Of a DNA stretch of 64,000 nt, positions 1 through 13,095 are shown piece after piece. Both the position numbers and the translations under genes were made by a program. Origin of the DNA: Tubiluchus corallicola (Eukaryota > Priapulida > Priapulimorpha > Priapulimorphida > Tubiluchidae); contig JAQGDQ010000245.1 in the NCBI GenBank assembly GCA_030141605.1, positions 124,001 to 188,000 of the forward strand, read 5' to 3'. Under the pieces are notes generated by a model. That model saw only the letters and a program-made list of their open reading frames with translations, ran no database searches and had not been told where the DNA came from. Every line of letters starts with the position of its first letter. Positions within the stretch are counted from its first letter, which is position 1.

Positions 1-3000
1 AGCCTAGGGTGCTGTGAAGTCTTAATATACACCCATGAATACTACCCCATTCTCAAGTCCGACAAAAAGTATTCATTTTAACACAATTAATAGTGCAAAG
101 GCGTTTTTGATAATCAAATGATAGATTAAAAACTTAATTAACGGCGGGCGAGCCCAACTATTGATGACATCACAAACTAACATCATTCTCAACAGCAGAA
201 ATATTCCACGAGCGTGCTGCACTACTGCGAAAGCGAAAATTGAAGTACAGCACTACTGTAAGTGGTTCAGTGCGTTGTACTAAAACAAGGGAAGTTTTAA
301 GATAAAAACTCAAATTTCAAATGTACCGCTGTGCTCACGCATGAGCTGTCGAACGTATGCAGTTCGTCACAAACTAACACATCTGAACTGAGATGTACAG
401 AACCTGTTTTTTGTGGAACGCGTTCCCCAGACGGCGCTAGTGCCCGTCTAACTATCAAATGGCGAAATACGTGTAGTAGCGAGGAACTAGTGGCGCGAAC
501 GCGAAATTGTGTTTGTGTGGTAATAGTTCTTTCACGTAAGTCATTTTTGGAAAAAAATAGCATGTTTCCGTTCAATATTTTGATGAGTAGATTGTTTCGG
601 CCTACAGTTTAAGATTAGGTTCGGTTTTGCTTGAAAGAAGACTCTTGCAAAGCCCGGGAATATACCAAAGTCTTGAATTAAAGGTGCTGTTAATCTTCTG
701 GTTAGCCTCTAACCTTTCATTAGCTTTCAAACATTTACATGTTCTTTGAGGTGCGGAAGTTAAGTAGGACTTTAAAGAAAACAGAAACATTTCATGCATG
801 GTAATAGCAGCAAATCACTACAGCTTTATTTATGAATCTAGAAAAGTTCTTCATCTACCTTTTTCATTACACGCTGCAGAAAAATAATTGATAACACAGA
901 ACAAATTTTTAAACCGCGAAGTGTAAGAACACATTTTCAGTCCCATTTTCTTACACTTCATGGTTTTAACATTTTAAACCTCTTATTTTCAAACTTCACT
1001 TTAATGTTTTGGGTCTTGATGTCTTCGTATTCATGTTACATTAAGAAAATGTTGATTTGCAGAACGTAGTAGAAATTAGCTTAAAAAGCTGCACAATTTT
1101 AGAAACACTCCAACAAACGAGAATTGTGACCTTTCATCTGTATTTATGTCAGATTGAGTAGCCTTTAATTCAGCACAGTGGCTTCAATTATTAACAGATT
1201 TGTCTGGTTTGAGATGTTAGATCCGTCATCTTGTACACTGTTAAAAAAGGGTTAATGCATGTATCTATACCTTGTTGATAACGGCTTATAAATTGTAAAT
1301 ACGTAGCCTAAATGTGCATACCAATGTTGAACACATTTAAAAGGCCTGTTGAGGTAATTAACATTTTATAGTCTGTGTGTTTTTTGTGGTTCTCGACCAT
1401 TATCTATGGGATTCGCTCTGCTTTGTTAAAACTTCAAGTGAAATTCACTTCTTAGGCTGCAGTAGGAATAAAAGCAGCGCACAAAATTGTATGTTCGCAT
1501 TTTGATGATTTTTTTCATTTGTTGATTTTGAAATAGGAAAACTCAGTTGTTAAATGTTTAGTAAAACAGACTGTCATTTTGTTAGTCAGTTAGTTACCTG
1601 GTCAGTTTGCTCCTGGCCACTAATTATTCAGTCAGTCAGTCGATCAGTCTCTGGCAGTAAGGCCCACAACACACATGAATACGCACCTAGCATTTAGCAT
1701 CATGTAAGAAAACATAAAACATAAAGATCGCGCGCATGCTTCTCCAGCTTCAGGCATCCAGTTTCAACAAAACTTTTCCAGCAAACACAAGATGCTGCAT
1801 GGTTTTATTTTGCTGGATGCTGACAAGCAAAACTAAATGAGGACGCAGTGCTTTCTGCAATAGTACATTCGTAGATGTATAATTATAGATCTATAATTAC
1901 TATTGCTAATTATTATAATTAAGTATTTGATTGTTTACTGCAATGGGAATTATTGCATAAGTATTGCAATAGGAATTTATTTAATTTAGTTAAATTTTAT
2001 TAATATTGTTTTCTTATTTTTCAATTACTACAACCACCAGTAAGGGCCTTATTGTAAACGTACATGAATAAATATGGTCAAGGCTATTTTTATGTCAGTG
2101 TGAGCAGTAGCTAAGTCGTACGTTGAGCGACTGATCGCTAGAAAGGTGAATGTGATTGTCGTATGCTGTCTTGAGATTTCTTAAGTAAGCTATCAAAAAT
2201 TTCCTTTCCATCGGTATGCGATTATAAATACAAAAATTCTCCTGGGCAAATGCATTGTATACTTTCAGAGCAAAACTAGTTATTTTTAGGGCAAATGATT
2301 CTATTTAAATAAATTGCTCGTGTACTGCACCACCTCTTTTTACTGGCTGCAATTAAAATGGTTCTAGTATGGCAAATTGTTTTTAACTTTTAATAATTGG
2401 AAGTTAATAACAGTACATACTGGCAAATTTAGTTCACTAAACAGCATATTTTCTCATATAAACAGCATATAACAGCATAAAGTACATGCTCGCCAGTGTA
2501 CTTACAAGGTTACGTCTTTGCAAAAGGAAAATATAAGCTGTCATCACCATTACTTCTATTGATTTTCTGAAACATTAGAAAAAGTATATGTGAAAGTATT
2601 TGCATGTCTGTTCAGTGAAAACACCAACCTTCGGCTTTGTAATTGGTAGATTCTGCGTTTACTATTGCAGTTACTATACTTATTGAGTGCAAATATGTAT
2701 AAATATGAATAGCTATAAATAAATAGGCTTATAAGTTTAAAATTTTGTACTTGTTTTGTTTTTAGACACTTTTTGTCGGTCCGTGTCTCACGTAATTATA
2801 TAGCCGTTTGTGTGCTCTTATTTGGAAATCACTCAGGTTAGAGTAGCTTAGAAAATTTCCAGGGCAATTTCTTCTGCCCCCTCCCCCCCCCCTTGTGAAA
2901 TTTCTTTCCATACGCCTATGATTGGATACACTCAATACCTGTTTATCATTATTCTTCTTGATTAGTCTCAGAATATAAGCAATTAGAACATCTAAAATCT

Positions 3001-4671
3001 CCTCATTCACTTTTATTTGGTTGCCGTTACTGTGCGCAAGTGTAGCGCAGAAAGCAAATTTTGCGTGATGCACTGTGCCGGATACTGGACGTGTCGCGAT
3101 CATCGCGGACCTAGTCATTATAAGTACCCGCCAGTGGTAAGTCGTAACGAAACCACAAATCAGGAAATTATATTCAAGCATTTAGACAGCAAGTCAGTGA
3201 ATGTGCGTTTCAAACACTTACTATTTTAGTTACTTTGTAAGAGTTGGTTAGTTAATTAGCCATTTAATCCTTGTGTCAGGTAGTCTAGCAATGAATGTGT
3301 TGACTGACTGATGAATTAGTGAATAATTTGTTAATTCACACTCAATCGGCGAATGATTGGCAGTTCAAGTTGGCTAGCTAAGTAGTCAAATGATGTATGC
3401 TCAACTACGAAGATAAGCAGCACTGGACTTGATTAGTAAATAGATAGGCGATTGCTGTAAAACTGCTTCTGCAGGGGCGGTTTTAACTGCTGTATTCAAG
3501 TGGCCCTATTTTTTCCTTGATGGACAATGTGTGCTCATCAAAACGTGTCTGCCGGTTCAATGTTTCACCTTAGAGAATTATCTATGATACTGAGTTGGAT
3601 TCCTGACTTAACAACTGTCAAATAAGCCTAGCCGTTGAGTGCTCAGTTCCTGTTTAAAGTGTGTAAAAAGTCGATCAAAGTTTTAGCGGACATGGTCCGT
3701 CAGCCAGACAAATTTGTGGTATCATCTCGAGGGGGAAGGAGCAAATTACCCCTGTGCTTTTAGTCACTGTATTGTGTTCATTAGATTTTGTTCGTAGAGT
3801 TTTTCGACCAATGGACTTGTAATATATCTAGGCCAGGCCGTCACATTAATATTTCGTGTCCTCTGAGTTTCTGGCGTCCTAAATGTGAAACTGAAACTGG
3901 ATTAGACTATACTGAGAGCAATCAAATTGTGGATTCTGCAAGGACAAGAATATTTGTTCCGGAATTTTCAGTTAAGCTAGCCGAGCTAGGGAACCTGCAA
4001 AAGTGCTGAAAGACACCTGAATATGGGGCAGCATTCCACAAATGATGATATTTCCTACATTTAGAGACTCTTATGCAAACTAAGACTGAGATTTTTGTTT
4101 TGTAAATTATATTAGATATGTATATATATGCTCAATTTAATTTTTTCTAGCAATTGTTTTGCACATTCTGGCTTCTTTTAATTACTTAAGACCAGCTATC
4201 TAGAGCGTTGTTTCTCGGGAAAACTTAGTTTGACTGCTGCATTTCCTATTATGAATCCAGCAAAGCCCAGTTACATAAAATATATTTTCTTAAACTTTAA
4301 TGTGTTAATATGACGTCTTTAGCAGCTGCACATAAAGACGACATGTTGTGCACGTAGAAACTGTACAAAAATGTTTGTAAATTGACTCTTTTTTAATCGC
4401 TTTGATTGGTGCACAGTTTTGTATACATGTGTTAACGTCTTTACAGCTTTGACATGCTATAGTTTATTAGTTATAGTATCGTTTTGTACAGTCTTGCTCA
4501 TATCCCCATACATCAGGTGGCGGGAAAAAATGTGCCGAAGTTTGATCATAATGTCATAAGAACAAAATAACAGAATCGCTTGAGAATTACTTTGCCGATG
4601 TAACGGCCGATTATGCATAAACACGGAAATGTTTAGGTTATTTGCTTAGATTTTTTCCAAAGATACAAAAG
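1..4671. other. Non-coding stretch, 5' flank or SSU72 intron
   Basis: No exon of a recognisable gene was found on either strand. The open frames here are short and show no conserved motif. Visible structure: GTCA/GTTA-rich degenerate simple sequence near 1582-1650, and a C-run at 2879-2892 followed by TACGCCTATG (about 2912-2921), which resembles one terminal repeat of a G-rich hAT element without a matching partner. Since the conserved SSU72 exons begin only at 7466 and lack the catalytic N-terminus, this stretch is probably intron of that gene or lies 5' of it. Confidence 0.5.
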
Positions 4672-5988
4672 TTTTGACACAACAAGTCAAAAAATAAATG
4701 CTGAAAAAAATTATCACTATTGTTAAAATTTACGATAAGTGTACATCGTTTTCAATGCAAACTGGACGCGGGCTTTCTTCCAACAGCAGATACAGTTTCT
4801 CACTTCTTTAAGAGGTATTTGGTCCTAGCACTGAACAGTTTTTGCCTTTAATTCCTCTGCATCAAATGGCTCTGCATGTGTGGCCGTTCTGCACTTTCTC
4901 CTTAACTTAAACTTTAAGGGAATTCCAGGTATCGTAGTATGATTAAGTCCAGTTTTTTACTGATAACAAGTTTTTATCAGCACTTTATCTTTTCTGGTGA
5001 AGACAATAAATAATGCTACTGAGTTTAGCATGCTTACAGATACTGGCTAGAACATCCTTATCAATCTAACGCAGTGGTTCCCAAACTTTCTCGGACCGTT
5101 ACCCAAATCGGGAAACCCGGTCGTGTCCATTACCCCCCACCTAGTTTCAACTCAAAAGCGTTAATAAAGTAGATAAAATACGAGTAAACATAGTCGTTTG
5201 TATACGCGTGTTTACTTTTGAGTTGCATATTTTCCGATTTAAAGTCCGAGAAAGTTTGGGAACCACCGTGTTAGATTGATAAAGGATAATTTGCCAGCAT
5301 TGTAGCATTATTTATTGTTTTCAACTGTTGATATATAAGGTACTTATTATCAGTAAAAACTGATAATCATGGAATTTCTGTGTTAAGAAAGTGGATGTGT
5401 GCATTATTTGATGCAGAATTCAGTGCTAGACAAATCAATTTCCAAGTGAGAAACTGTATTCATAACCATATTGAACGATACACTCTTATGGTCATAGTGA
5501 TACAGCATTTATTTTTTTGACACAACAAGTCAAAAAATAAATGCTGAAAAAAATTATCACTATTGTTAAAATTTACGATAAGTGTACATCGTTTTCAATG
5601 CAAACTGGACGCGGGCTTTCTTCCAACAGCAGATACAGTTTCTCACTTCTTTAAGAGGTATTTGGTCCTAGCACTGAACAGTTTTTGCCTTTAATTCCTC
5701 TGCATCAAATGGCTCTGCATGTGTGGCCGTTCTGCACTTTCTCCTTAACTTAAACTTTAAGGGAATTCCAGGTATCGTAGTATGATTAAGTCCAGTTTTT
5801 TACTGATAACAAGTTTTTATCAGCACTTTATCTTTTCTGGTGAAGACAATAAATAATGCTACTGAGTTTAGCATGCTTACAGATACTGGCTAGAACATCC
5901 TTATCAATCTAACGCAGTGGTTCCCAAACTTTCTCGGACCGTTACCCAAATCGGGAAACCCGGTCGTGTCCATTACCCCCCACCTAGT
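4672..5988. repeat. 474-bp direct duplication flanking a diverged inverted copy
   Basis: The segments 4672-5145 and 5515-5988 are direct repeats offset by 843 bases. I read no mismatch between them. Between them, about 5225-5514 is a more diverged inverted copy of the same segment: for example the run from 5244 to 5283 is the near-exact reverse complement of 5058-5097. Each copy carries the hAT-like terminus CAGTGGTTCCCAAACTTT at 5072 and 5915. The layout is A, inverted A', A. Identity of the outer copies implies a recent duplication, gene conversion or an assembly (haplotype) artefact. Confidence 0.85.
5072..5268. mobile_element. Deleted hAT MITE relic with paired termini
   Basis: It begins CAGTGGTTCCCAAACTTT at 5072 and ends with the inverted form GGGAACCACCG at 5268, which are 5' and 3' termini of the hAT family also seen complete at 21753-22118. 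The internal part is shortened to about 200 bases. No direct 8-bp target duplication is present. Instead the flanks are themselves inverted copies (ATCTAACG left, TGTTAGAT right), so it sits at the centre of a larger palindrome. Confidence 0.6.
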
Positions 5989-6223
5989 ACTACTTCTCCA
6001 ACTCAAAAAGTAAACACACGTATATGCCACAAGCAAGCAAAATTATTTATGTTTGCTCGTGACATAAATAAATTTCCAGGTGTTTACTTAACTAGTGTTA
6101 ATCAGGTGTTTAGAAAACTATGTAAAATGCACTCCGAGCGAAGTTTTAAAAATTTTCAGAGGGGTGCCCGTTACCCCCCCAAAAAACCATATTACCCCCG
6201 GGGGTAATTTACCCCTACTTTGG
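5915..6223 (-). mobile_element. hAT MITE copy, one end decayed
   Basis: This is an inverted-orientation relative of the complete 21753-22118 element. They share the terminus CAGTGGTTCCCAAACTTT, the stretch with TATGCCACAAGCAAGC, the segment AGGGGTGCCCGTTACCCC and the GGGGGTAATTTACC subterminal region. The distal end reads CTACTTTGG and then diverges where the terminus GGGAACCACTG is expected, so that end is mutated. A 96-codon open frame across it (5917-6207) is chance and is not a gene. Confidence 0.75.
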
Positions 6224-7465
6224 TAATAAACCAATCCATACTACATTTTAATGTATAATCAGATTACCTAATTGTCTTGACCGCTATAAATGACTTTAAT
6301 GGCATATGTTTTCTACTTTCATTGGTACAGTACAATAGCAATAGCAGTCGATGGTGTATCGAACACTGTTCCCCTCAAGAAATCTTCAAGGTGTTATGAA
6401 TTTTTATTAAAGGACAAAAACACCATTCATAAATTAAGCTTAAAAATTCGTCTTGAAATTTTATATCATTTACTTGCTGGTTTATAGCATACAGAACTTG
6501 CAACAGTCGTTTTGAAACATAACCAGTTATATAACATTGCGTAAATTTAGAAGCAAAGTAGAAATTGCTTTATATTGTCAATGAGATCAATAATATTGTT
6601 TTTGGTGAGTCAGTGGTGCACACTAAAATGGCAAAGCAGTGGCGTTTCACCAGTTGGCCGGAATATTTTAAATTACATGTATTCAGAATTTTCTATATTG
6701 TTATAAGCTTCAACTATCGTTGTTTCTATGCATGATTTTGCGTAACACCATGACACGGCCATATCCCGAAAACTTGCTAGCACATGCGATACTTCTTTTG
6801 ACTGTCTCCTAGAGCTAGTGCCATTTCATTACTTGCTTAGCCCAAAAATAGGGTTCGCTCAAATGTTGCGAAACTGAAACCTAGCGCCTTATTGGACACA
6901 ATAGTTTTAAGCACTGCATGATTAATGGTGTATTTTTTACAAGTATATGTATTATAAGCGTATCATTTTGCTAGTAGGATGTGTGGACGTATCAAAAGCA
7001 ACACAAGAGTCTTTATGTTGTATGCATGCGCACCTTATTATGGATAAACTGAAATCATGTTCGATTAGCTAAATCGTTTATTTCAGGCTCATGCTGTAGC
7101 CACTGGCTACTGTTATAACGTTTTGATTTCATTGGAGAATTTCCTCAAGATAAAGCATATATGTTTCATTTCATGTATCCACGTCATTAACAATCATTGG
7201 TACACGAAAGAAAACAATTCAAAGCACTGGGTATGCTGCCGCACGTGCTGCAGAAGTTACTTGTCTCAAAAAATCGCACAACACTTTATAGCAGAAATAA
7301 ATATGTCAAAGTCATGATCTAATTAATGTAAATACATGTAATATAAACCAGTCTTCACATCAGTAACATAGACAGCATAATTTTATGTGCAATGTATCAT
7401 ATTTTATAGCATGGACATAACTGCTATGTCACAACCTAGTTTTTTTCTTAACATTAACTGTTCAG
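6224..7465. other. Non-coding stretch before the first visible SSU72 exon
   Basis: No exon or recognisable element. It ends in a normal 3' splice site (AACTGTTCAG, last base 7465) that feeds the first SSU72 exon seen, so at least its right part is intron. Confidence 0.55.
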
Positions 7466-8924
7466 ATATACGCAGAATGGAATACTGCACATGATTGATA
7501 GGAACAGGCGGATAAAGCCGAAGCCTGAACGATTTCAGAGTTGCTACGAAAAATTTGATCTGGTATTTACGGCAGAAGAACGAGTATTCGACCAGTGCGT
7601 GGAAGGTAGGTTAAACATTATCGTCTAGGATGTGGTATCCTCTACTAATAAATCTTAATGATCATAATGAAATATGTACATTTTAATTAATGATGTGCAG
7701 TCATTTCCTGACGCCCGTTTGTTCCTCTATAGCGAAATCTTACTTTTGTCCTGATAATTTTTGCATAAGAGCTTCAGGATATTGAGTTCAAGATGGCGGC
7801 AATAACATCATTTTTGAAAAAAGCCTAAGACTGCCACTTCGCAACAGATCATCACGAAACTGTACAGGATTATACTAGAACAAATTCCCCACTGACTGCC
7901 AGAGTCATATTTTTGATCTACCATCTTGAATTCTAGATGGTAACAATGACATCATTCTAGAGAAACGCCTAATTAATGTTCCACCATTTCGCAGTGGATT
8001 CTCACGAAACCCGCGGATTTGATACTTGCTAGTAATAGCAGGCATCTCATCTGATAACATGCCTTTCGAAGCCATTGAATTGGCATGGAAACAATTTTCT
8101 GCTAAGAATTTCAGAGACAAAAGGCCCGTGATAAAAAGTTAATTTATAAGCACTAAGCAGCTATTTTATAGTTAGGATTGTACAGGTTAAGACTGTATAT
8201 ACGAAAAGCAGCAAAAATACGAGACTAAGAACTGTCTTTTAGGCATAAACTAATTAAGAGCGTGCATAAGATTAAAAGATTTTTTGTGATTAAAATTCGT
8301 GATTTTTGCAAATTGGAAATAACTATTAATACTGTTTAAATTTATTTATCAATAACTGACATTGTCACCAGTTTCAAATTTCATTTGACATTTTTTTAGG
8401 AAACCGACTTAATTCTAGTTGACCAACTGGAATTATCGTGGTCTTGCTCGTTATTTTTGTCGACCCTGACGCTATCTGTAATATTATTTTCTGTTTGTCC
8501 TCTAGACAATCAATCTACGTGGCTGTCAAATTGAGAAGTGCCTTGTCTGGTTATTAAGTAGGACAAAAGTCTAAAAATCACCCTGTACTTTGGGCATCAA
8601 AGTGGTTTCTGTCGAGGAGTTTACTGCAGCGAGGAGGATAAAAATTTCGAATGGTGCGAAGATTGAGTTGTGAAAGCGTGTGCTTAGTTACCGAAGTTAA
8701 ACAATGTCAAGAATGGTGGTTGCTACAGGTTCCTTACTTATTCTGTGCGGCTTCATTTGCCGTACTGATTCTGGCTGTTTACCTCATTAAAGAAGGATGT
8801 ATTCATATACAAATGTGGCTAAGACGCCTCTGTTGGCTGTCTTATCATATAGGATTGTCTTAATAATGATCAAGATTCCAGTCTCGCCACGACTATCACC
8901 CTAAGTAGATGTCTCTAGGCGTTG

Positions 8925-8960
<36 letters not shown>

Positions 8961-10607
8961 TGTGCGTGAGCGTGGGCGTGGGCGTAAAATGTTGTTCAAG
9001 TTTGTAATTTTAAAAGCGCTTTGATTACAATCTTTTATGGAAAGACTACTTGTGTGTGTTTTTACGCTGCATGTAAACGTGTATGCTTATTTTGCCTCTG
9101 TGTTATTAAAATTTAAAACATTGACAGGCCCCAGCATGCAATCAGATATGTTGGACAGAGCTGTGCTGTGCCAGCAGAGCATAACGAAAACATACAAAAC
9201 GGTCTGCCTTACAAAATTAATCCTGATCCATGTACTTGTATCTTCTCGGACCTCATACGGAGATAGTTACTGAAACTTTACTACAAGTAGTGGTCTTTCT
9301 GGCTGTTTGGGTGTATGTCCGGATTTAAAAAGTCCACGACTGGAAGAGTAGAAGATCTTCTGCCTAGTGTAAGCAGGGTTCATAAGTCTTATTTCACAGG
9401 CATAAATTTTGAGGCAGACAATGGTCTACCCGCTGTGGACTTTTTGAGAGATAAACAAACACACAGTCAGAAAGACCAATATGAGCAATGGACTTTTCGT
9501 GACTGCCTTCCATATGTGGTCTCAGAAGATGTACATATAATAATTGGTACACACAATTGGATATTCGTTTTTAATGATAAATAATCGATTAGTGATCGTA
9601 GACAGATTTAGTTTGTTTATGTGCGTCTACTTCAGTTTTTTCAAGTGTGAGAGAAGATTGTTTCTAAGATTCTTGTTTGTAAGATTATTAACCCGTATTT
9701 TTTTATTTATGATTGATTAGCGATCATGGATAAAATAAAGTGAACCTATAATTTTATCCAGAGACTTCATCTAATTTTTGTATTTTTAGAGCTTTCAAGT
9801 AGGGAGCCAGTTGAAAACCAGCCAGTACACATTGTCAATATTGATATACAAGATAACCATGAAGAAGCAACGATAGGAGCTTTTCTTATATGCGAGCTGT
9901 GCCAGCTAGTAAGTTAGTTTTGGATAGATCTACAGTAAAAATTATTGAAATTCTAAATCCAATAAGTAGCCAGTGAGCCTTTTCAATTCAATCTGGATGA
10001 TGTATTCAACCAAATATCTAGCATAAATGAGCACAACTAGTCAAAAACAATCTTAAAGCTTAATATTTTTCAGGGAAAGTTGACGTTACATGCTATATGT
10101 TTTGCACGAGTGCATGCAACGCTGATGCCTCTATGTATAAAAATAATTTTTAATGAACGGGGCAAACTAGTCTAATACATTTTTACAGTCTACAGTGCGT
10201 ATACATTTTTAAGTTATATTCTACAAGTTTCTTAGAACTTTGCTAAAAAAGTACGCTGTTATGTCAAAATGGTAATCACTTTGAGCACGTTTTGATTAAC
10301 TTCACGTCAGTTAGGATATCTTGCAGGATGTTTTTGTATCTATGTACGCTATTTTTGGAAACATGGGCGGCTTCACAGGCAGACTTGGTATATGCCGCTA
10401 GTGCAGATTACTTAAAATGAACACAGTAATAAGTTGCATGTTTTACCTATTCTACTGGCTGTTTTATATAAACCCGTGGAACTATGTTTGCTTGTTTTTA
10501 TACAGCTTCAAGATGCAGAAGACTTGGACAATGAAATTGACGAAATATTACAAGACTTTGAAACAAGATGTGATCGCCCTATTCTACATACAGTTTGTTT
10601 TTACTGA
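7466..10607 (+). CDS. SSU72: SSU72 RNA polymerase II CTD phosphatase, last three exons
   Basis: SSU72 is a cysteine phosphatase that removes phosphate from Ser5/Ser7 of the RNA polymerase II C-terminal repeat and works with the pre-mRNA 3'-end processing machinery. Coding exons: 7466-7605, 9790-9908, 10506-10607 (stop TGA 10605-10607). All junctions are GT-AG and phases join cleanly. Exon 1 seen reads YTQNGILHMIDRNRRIKPKP, followed by a region ending in AEERVFDQCVE. Exon 2 carries VDIQDNHEEA, the conserved loop that holds the general-acid aspartate, then GAFLICELCQ. The last exon ends ILHTVCFY, the family's invariant-looking C-terminus. About 120 residues are present of a usual length near 195. 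The N-terminal half with the CX5R P-loop is missing from the window: the first visible exon starts in codon phase 2 and so must be preceded by others. It is not a pseudogene as far as seen. Confidence 0.95.
8929..8985. repeat. GT microsatellite in SSU72 intron
   Basis: An uninterrupted (TG)n tract grades into GCGTGTGCGTGAGCGTGGGC variants. It lies in the 2.2-kb intron between the first two visible SSU72 exons. The same intron also holds a diverged tandem duplicate: about 7790-7862 and 7920-8015 share the pattern of a 'gatgg' start, 'acatcattt' and 'tctcacgaaac'-like segments. Confidence 0.9.
9291..9478. repeat. MITE-like inverted repeat in SSU72 intron
   Basis: The arm 9291-9334 begins TGGTCTTTCTGGCTGT and ends AAAAAGTCCAC. 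It is matched in reverse complement by 9435-9478, which begins GTGGACTTTTTGAG and ends CAGTCAGAAAGACCA. About 100 bases form the loop. It fits a small non-autonomous transposon or foldback. No convincing target duplication was seen. The open frame across it is not conserved. Confidence 0.6.
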
Positions 10608-11014
10608 CAAACGGCTTATTTTTGCTCAAATGTTATGTAAATTTTGTCGCTTTCTGTGTATGGTATTATTGGTCCTAATATTTGTAAATATTTTTGTTTG
10701 AATATCATTGTAACATTTGCAATGTTGCTTGCATTTGCATCTACATGTATTAATATCGAAATTTATTTAATTTGTACATCCATTTGACAATCCTCTTCAG
10801 GCCTATGTGTGACAATTATAATTACTGAATCGAGTGGGACATTGCTTCTCGTTACTATTGCTATTTAAGACTTGTGGTATTCGCTTTTATAGTAATAACT
10901 GACATGTATAATTACTTGACTATTAATTTAAATTTTCCAACAAAAATTCTGGTATATATTAACGATTGTTGTTCAGCTGTATAAACCATTGGTATTGTAA
11001 AAAAAACTATGTAT

Positions 11015-11036
11015 AATAAAGTTTTTGACGAATAAA
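11015..11036 (+). terminator. SSU72 poly(A) signals
   Basis: Two AATAAA hexamers lie at 11015-11020 and 11031-11036, about 410 bases after the SSU72 stop. A T/G-rich stretch follows (GGTTGTTTTCC). This is the likely cleavage and polyadenylation region. Confidence 0.65.
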
Positions 11037-12531
11037 GGTTGTTTTCCTAATGAATGATGGTGTAAAAGATGTTTTGAGTCGTGCATGAACATTATACATT
11101 ATTGGTGGTTCTTTAAACCCCAAGATCAGTTCAGGTTGCGATATGATCTATTGGCTTACTATGCGAACATTAATGCGAAGTGAAATACTCAAAACTTTCA
11201 CTTGAAAACAAATTGATTTCTAGTCAGAACCGTGTGTTTATTTAATTCACTTGGTGAGTGATTGCTAAAATAATGCTTAATTATACTCCAATTCTAAGGT
11301 TATTCACCTCCATGGATCTGTGCTTTAACAAAGCCTGAAGCTTGGAAGGTTTTTCTGTTTACTAAACCAAAAGTAGCAAAAACATCCTAGATGTTGTGCT
11401 TAACAATATGTGACATTGAAGCCATTTTCCTGTCGACATAACCAACCGAGAAAGCTTGCAACACAACCATTTTAAATGTGCTTTTCTGTGACTTTTGGCC
11501 TCTCTGGAGACTCATAAGTAACGGGGTTCTTCAAACTCTGTTGGTGTTTACTTGGCATACTACCATAATAGGTAGTGCATAATGAAGAAAGATATTTCAG
11601 TGGTTGGCCTTGACGTAGTATTCTTTTAGTCTTCCAGGCGTGTATTTCTTCTAAGTGATCAGTTAGTCAGCCAACGTAAGTCTGTCATCTCGCTGCTATG
11701 TTACGTATCCATCAGTTAAATTTTTCTTCTCATCGCTAATAATTGTTTTAAATTGGTGTCCTTTGACTTCCGAGTCTACTTAATTCTCTAGACGTTCATT
11801 TGCTGTATTTACAGCAATCCTGTCCTGCAGGAGCGTTGTTCTTCCTATTTTGTATGTACGACCTTGATTTCTTTTTTATATGACCCAAGGTCACAAATTT
11901 TTCATCAAATTAATGTCTCTGCTAACAAGAGCTACATTGTATAAACACTAGACAAAACTGATTACGATTCAAAAATGATTTGAACTTTGTTTGCGAAAAC
12001 CTCCAAGCTGAAATCTTAAAAACCTGATAGCTTGGGTGATAATTTGTTCATGAAAACATACTGCCTCGTAGGTCTATAAACTGTTCACAAGTTCAAGTTT
12101 GTTTTACGAGAAATCGTGGAAAATCGCCAACAAAGATTGAATGTTGGACAAAAACTAATAGATAAATGTTGAGAAGGTAGAGACCCATGATGAATTTTGT
12201 GGCTTATGAAGGTGTGTGCAGCTATGCAAACCTTAGTTGTGAATAATTAACCTGTTTTTTTCTTCTCACTTCTGTTCTGTTCTGTCTTGCTTCGTTCTCT
12301 TATCATGTTCTGTTCCACACTGTCTTGCTCGATCTAATCTGATCTGTTTTCGTCGCTTTTATTCCGTTTGTCTACTTTATTCTAGTACGATCTAAAATTT
12401 CATTTTACTTTCTAGCTTCCAAAGAAGATCATTTTAAAGTTTTGAAAGTTCGTTTTTAGGAAAGTTAAATAGTAACATCGTGGCATCACAGGTGGCTTCT
12501 AGAGCTGCGAGTTGTGTTCTGACTCATATTA

Positions 12532-12755
12532 TGTTAGACATACTAACAGTAACTAACTGGCACCTCCTGTCACACTGGGCTTGTTCTAATTTCACTGAGC
12601 GTAGGCTCAAAGTTTTGGCACAAGTCTACATTTTCTGTGAGTTGCTGATCCTTGAAGCTATATAAAGAGGATATCGGCAAAATAAAACGGCAAGGTTGAG
12701 TTTGTCTATTCAATACTCAATTTCTCTCAAGTCCGTACAATAATAATACTGTTGT
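12532..12755 (+). mobile_element. Possible solo LTR relic
   Basis: The segment starts TGTTAGACATACTAACAG and contains a TATA-like TATATAAAG (12659-12667). It ends near CTGTTGTTGTGA, followed by TTTGGGCAGCGG, which could be a primer-binding site. The organisation is that of a retroelement LTR, but no second copy, target duplication or internal coding sequence supports it. Confidence 0.25.
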
Positions 12756-13095
12756 TGTGATTTGGGCAGCGGTGAGGACTGGAGCTTGGAAACTCCGGTA
12801 TTCTTTTTCTAGTGCGCCTTGGGCGTGAGATTTCTGTGTTTTGTAATTTGTCGCAGTGTAGTGAAACGTTTGAATTTTGTAGTGTAACTAATTTTTACAA
12901 TTTTTCTAATCTTTGAATAATTTAACTCTCGGTGAGGTAAAAATTGTTTGAATATTCTTTTTATTAACCTATATAAGCCCCTAGAATTTAGATTTTGTCT
13001 TTGTTTGTCAAATTAACCTCCAATCGCTGTAAATATTATTTAACTTTGGTGTTTAATTATTTTAACATAACACAAAGATAAAGATAAGCAAACAT

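Larger units (their letters stand above)
10608..13095. other. Intergenic region SSU72 to Merlin element
   Basis: This contains the SSU72 3' untranslated region up to about 11040 and then no recognisable gene. A degenerate TCTGT-rich tract lies at about 12265-12350. An LTR-like segment with TATATAAAG is listed separately. Confidence 0.5.

Noticed and set aside
2762-3181. 139-codon minus-strand open frame
   Set aside because: Its glycine run comes from a C homopolymer, and the sequence lacks any recognisable domain. It is probably repeat-derived or chance.
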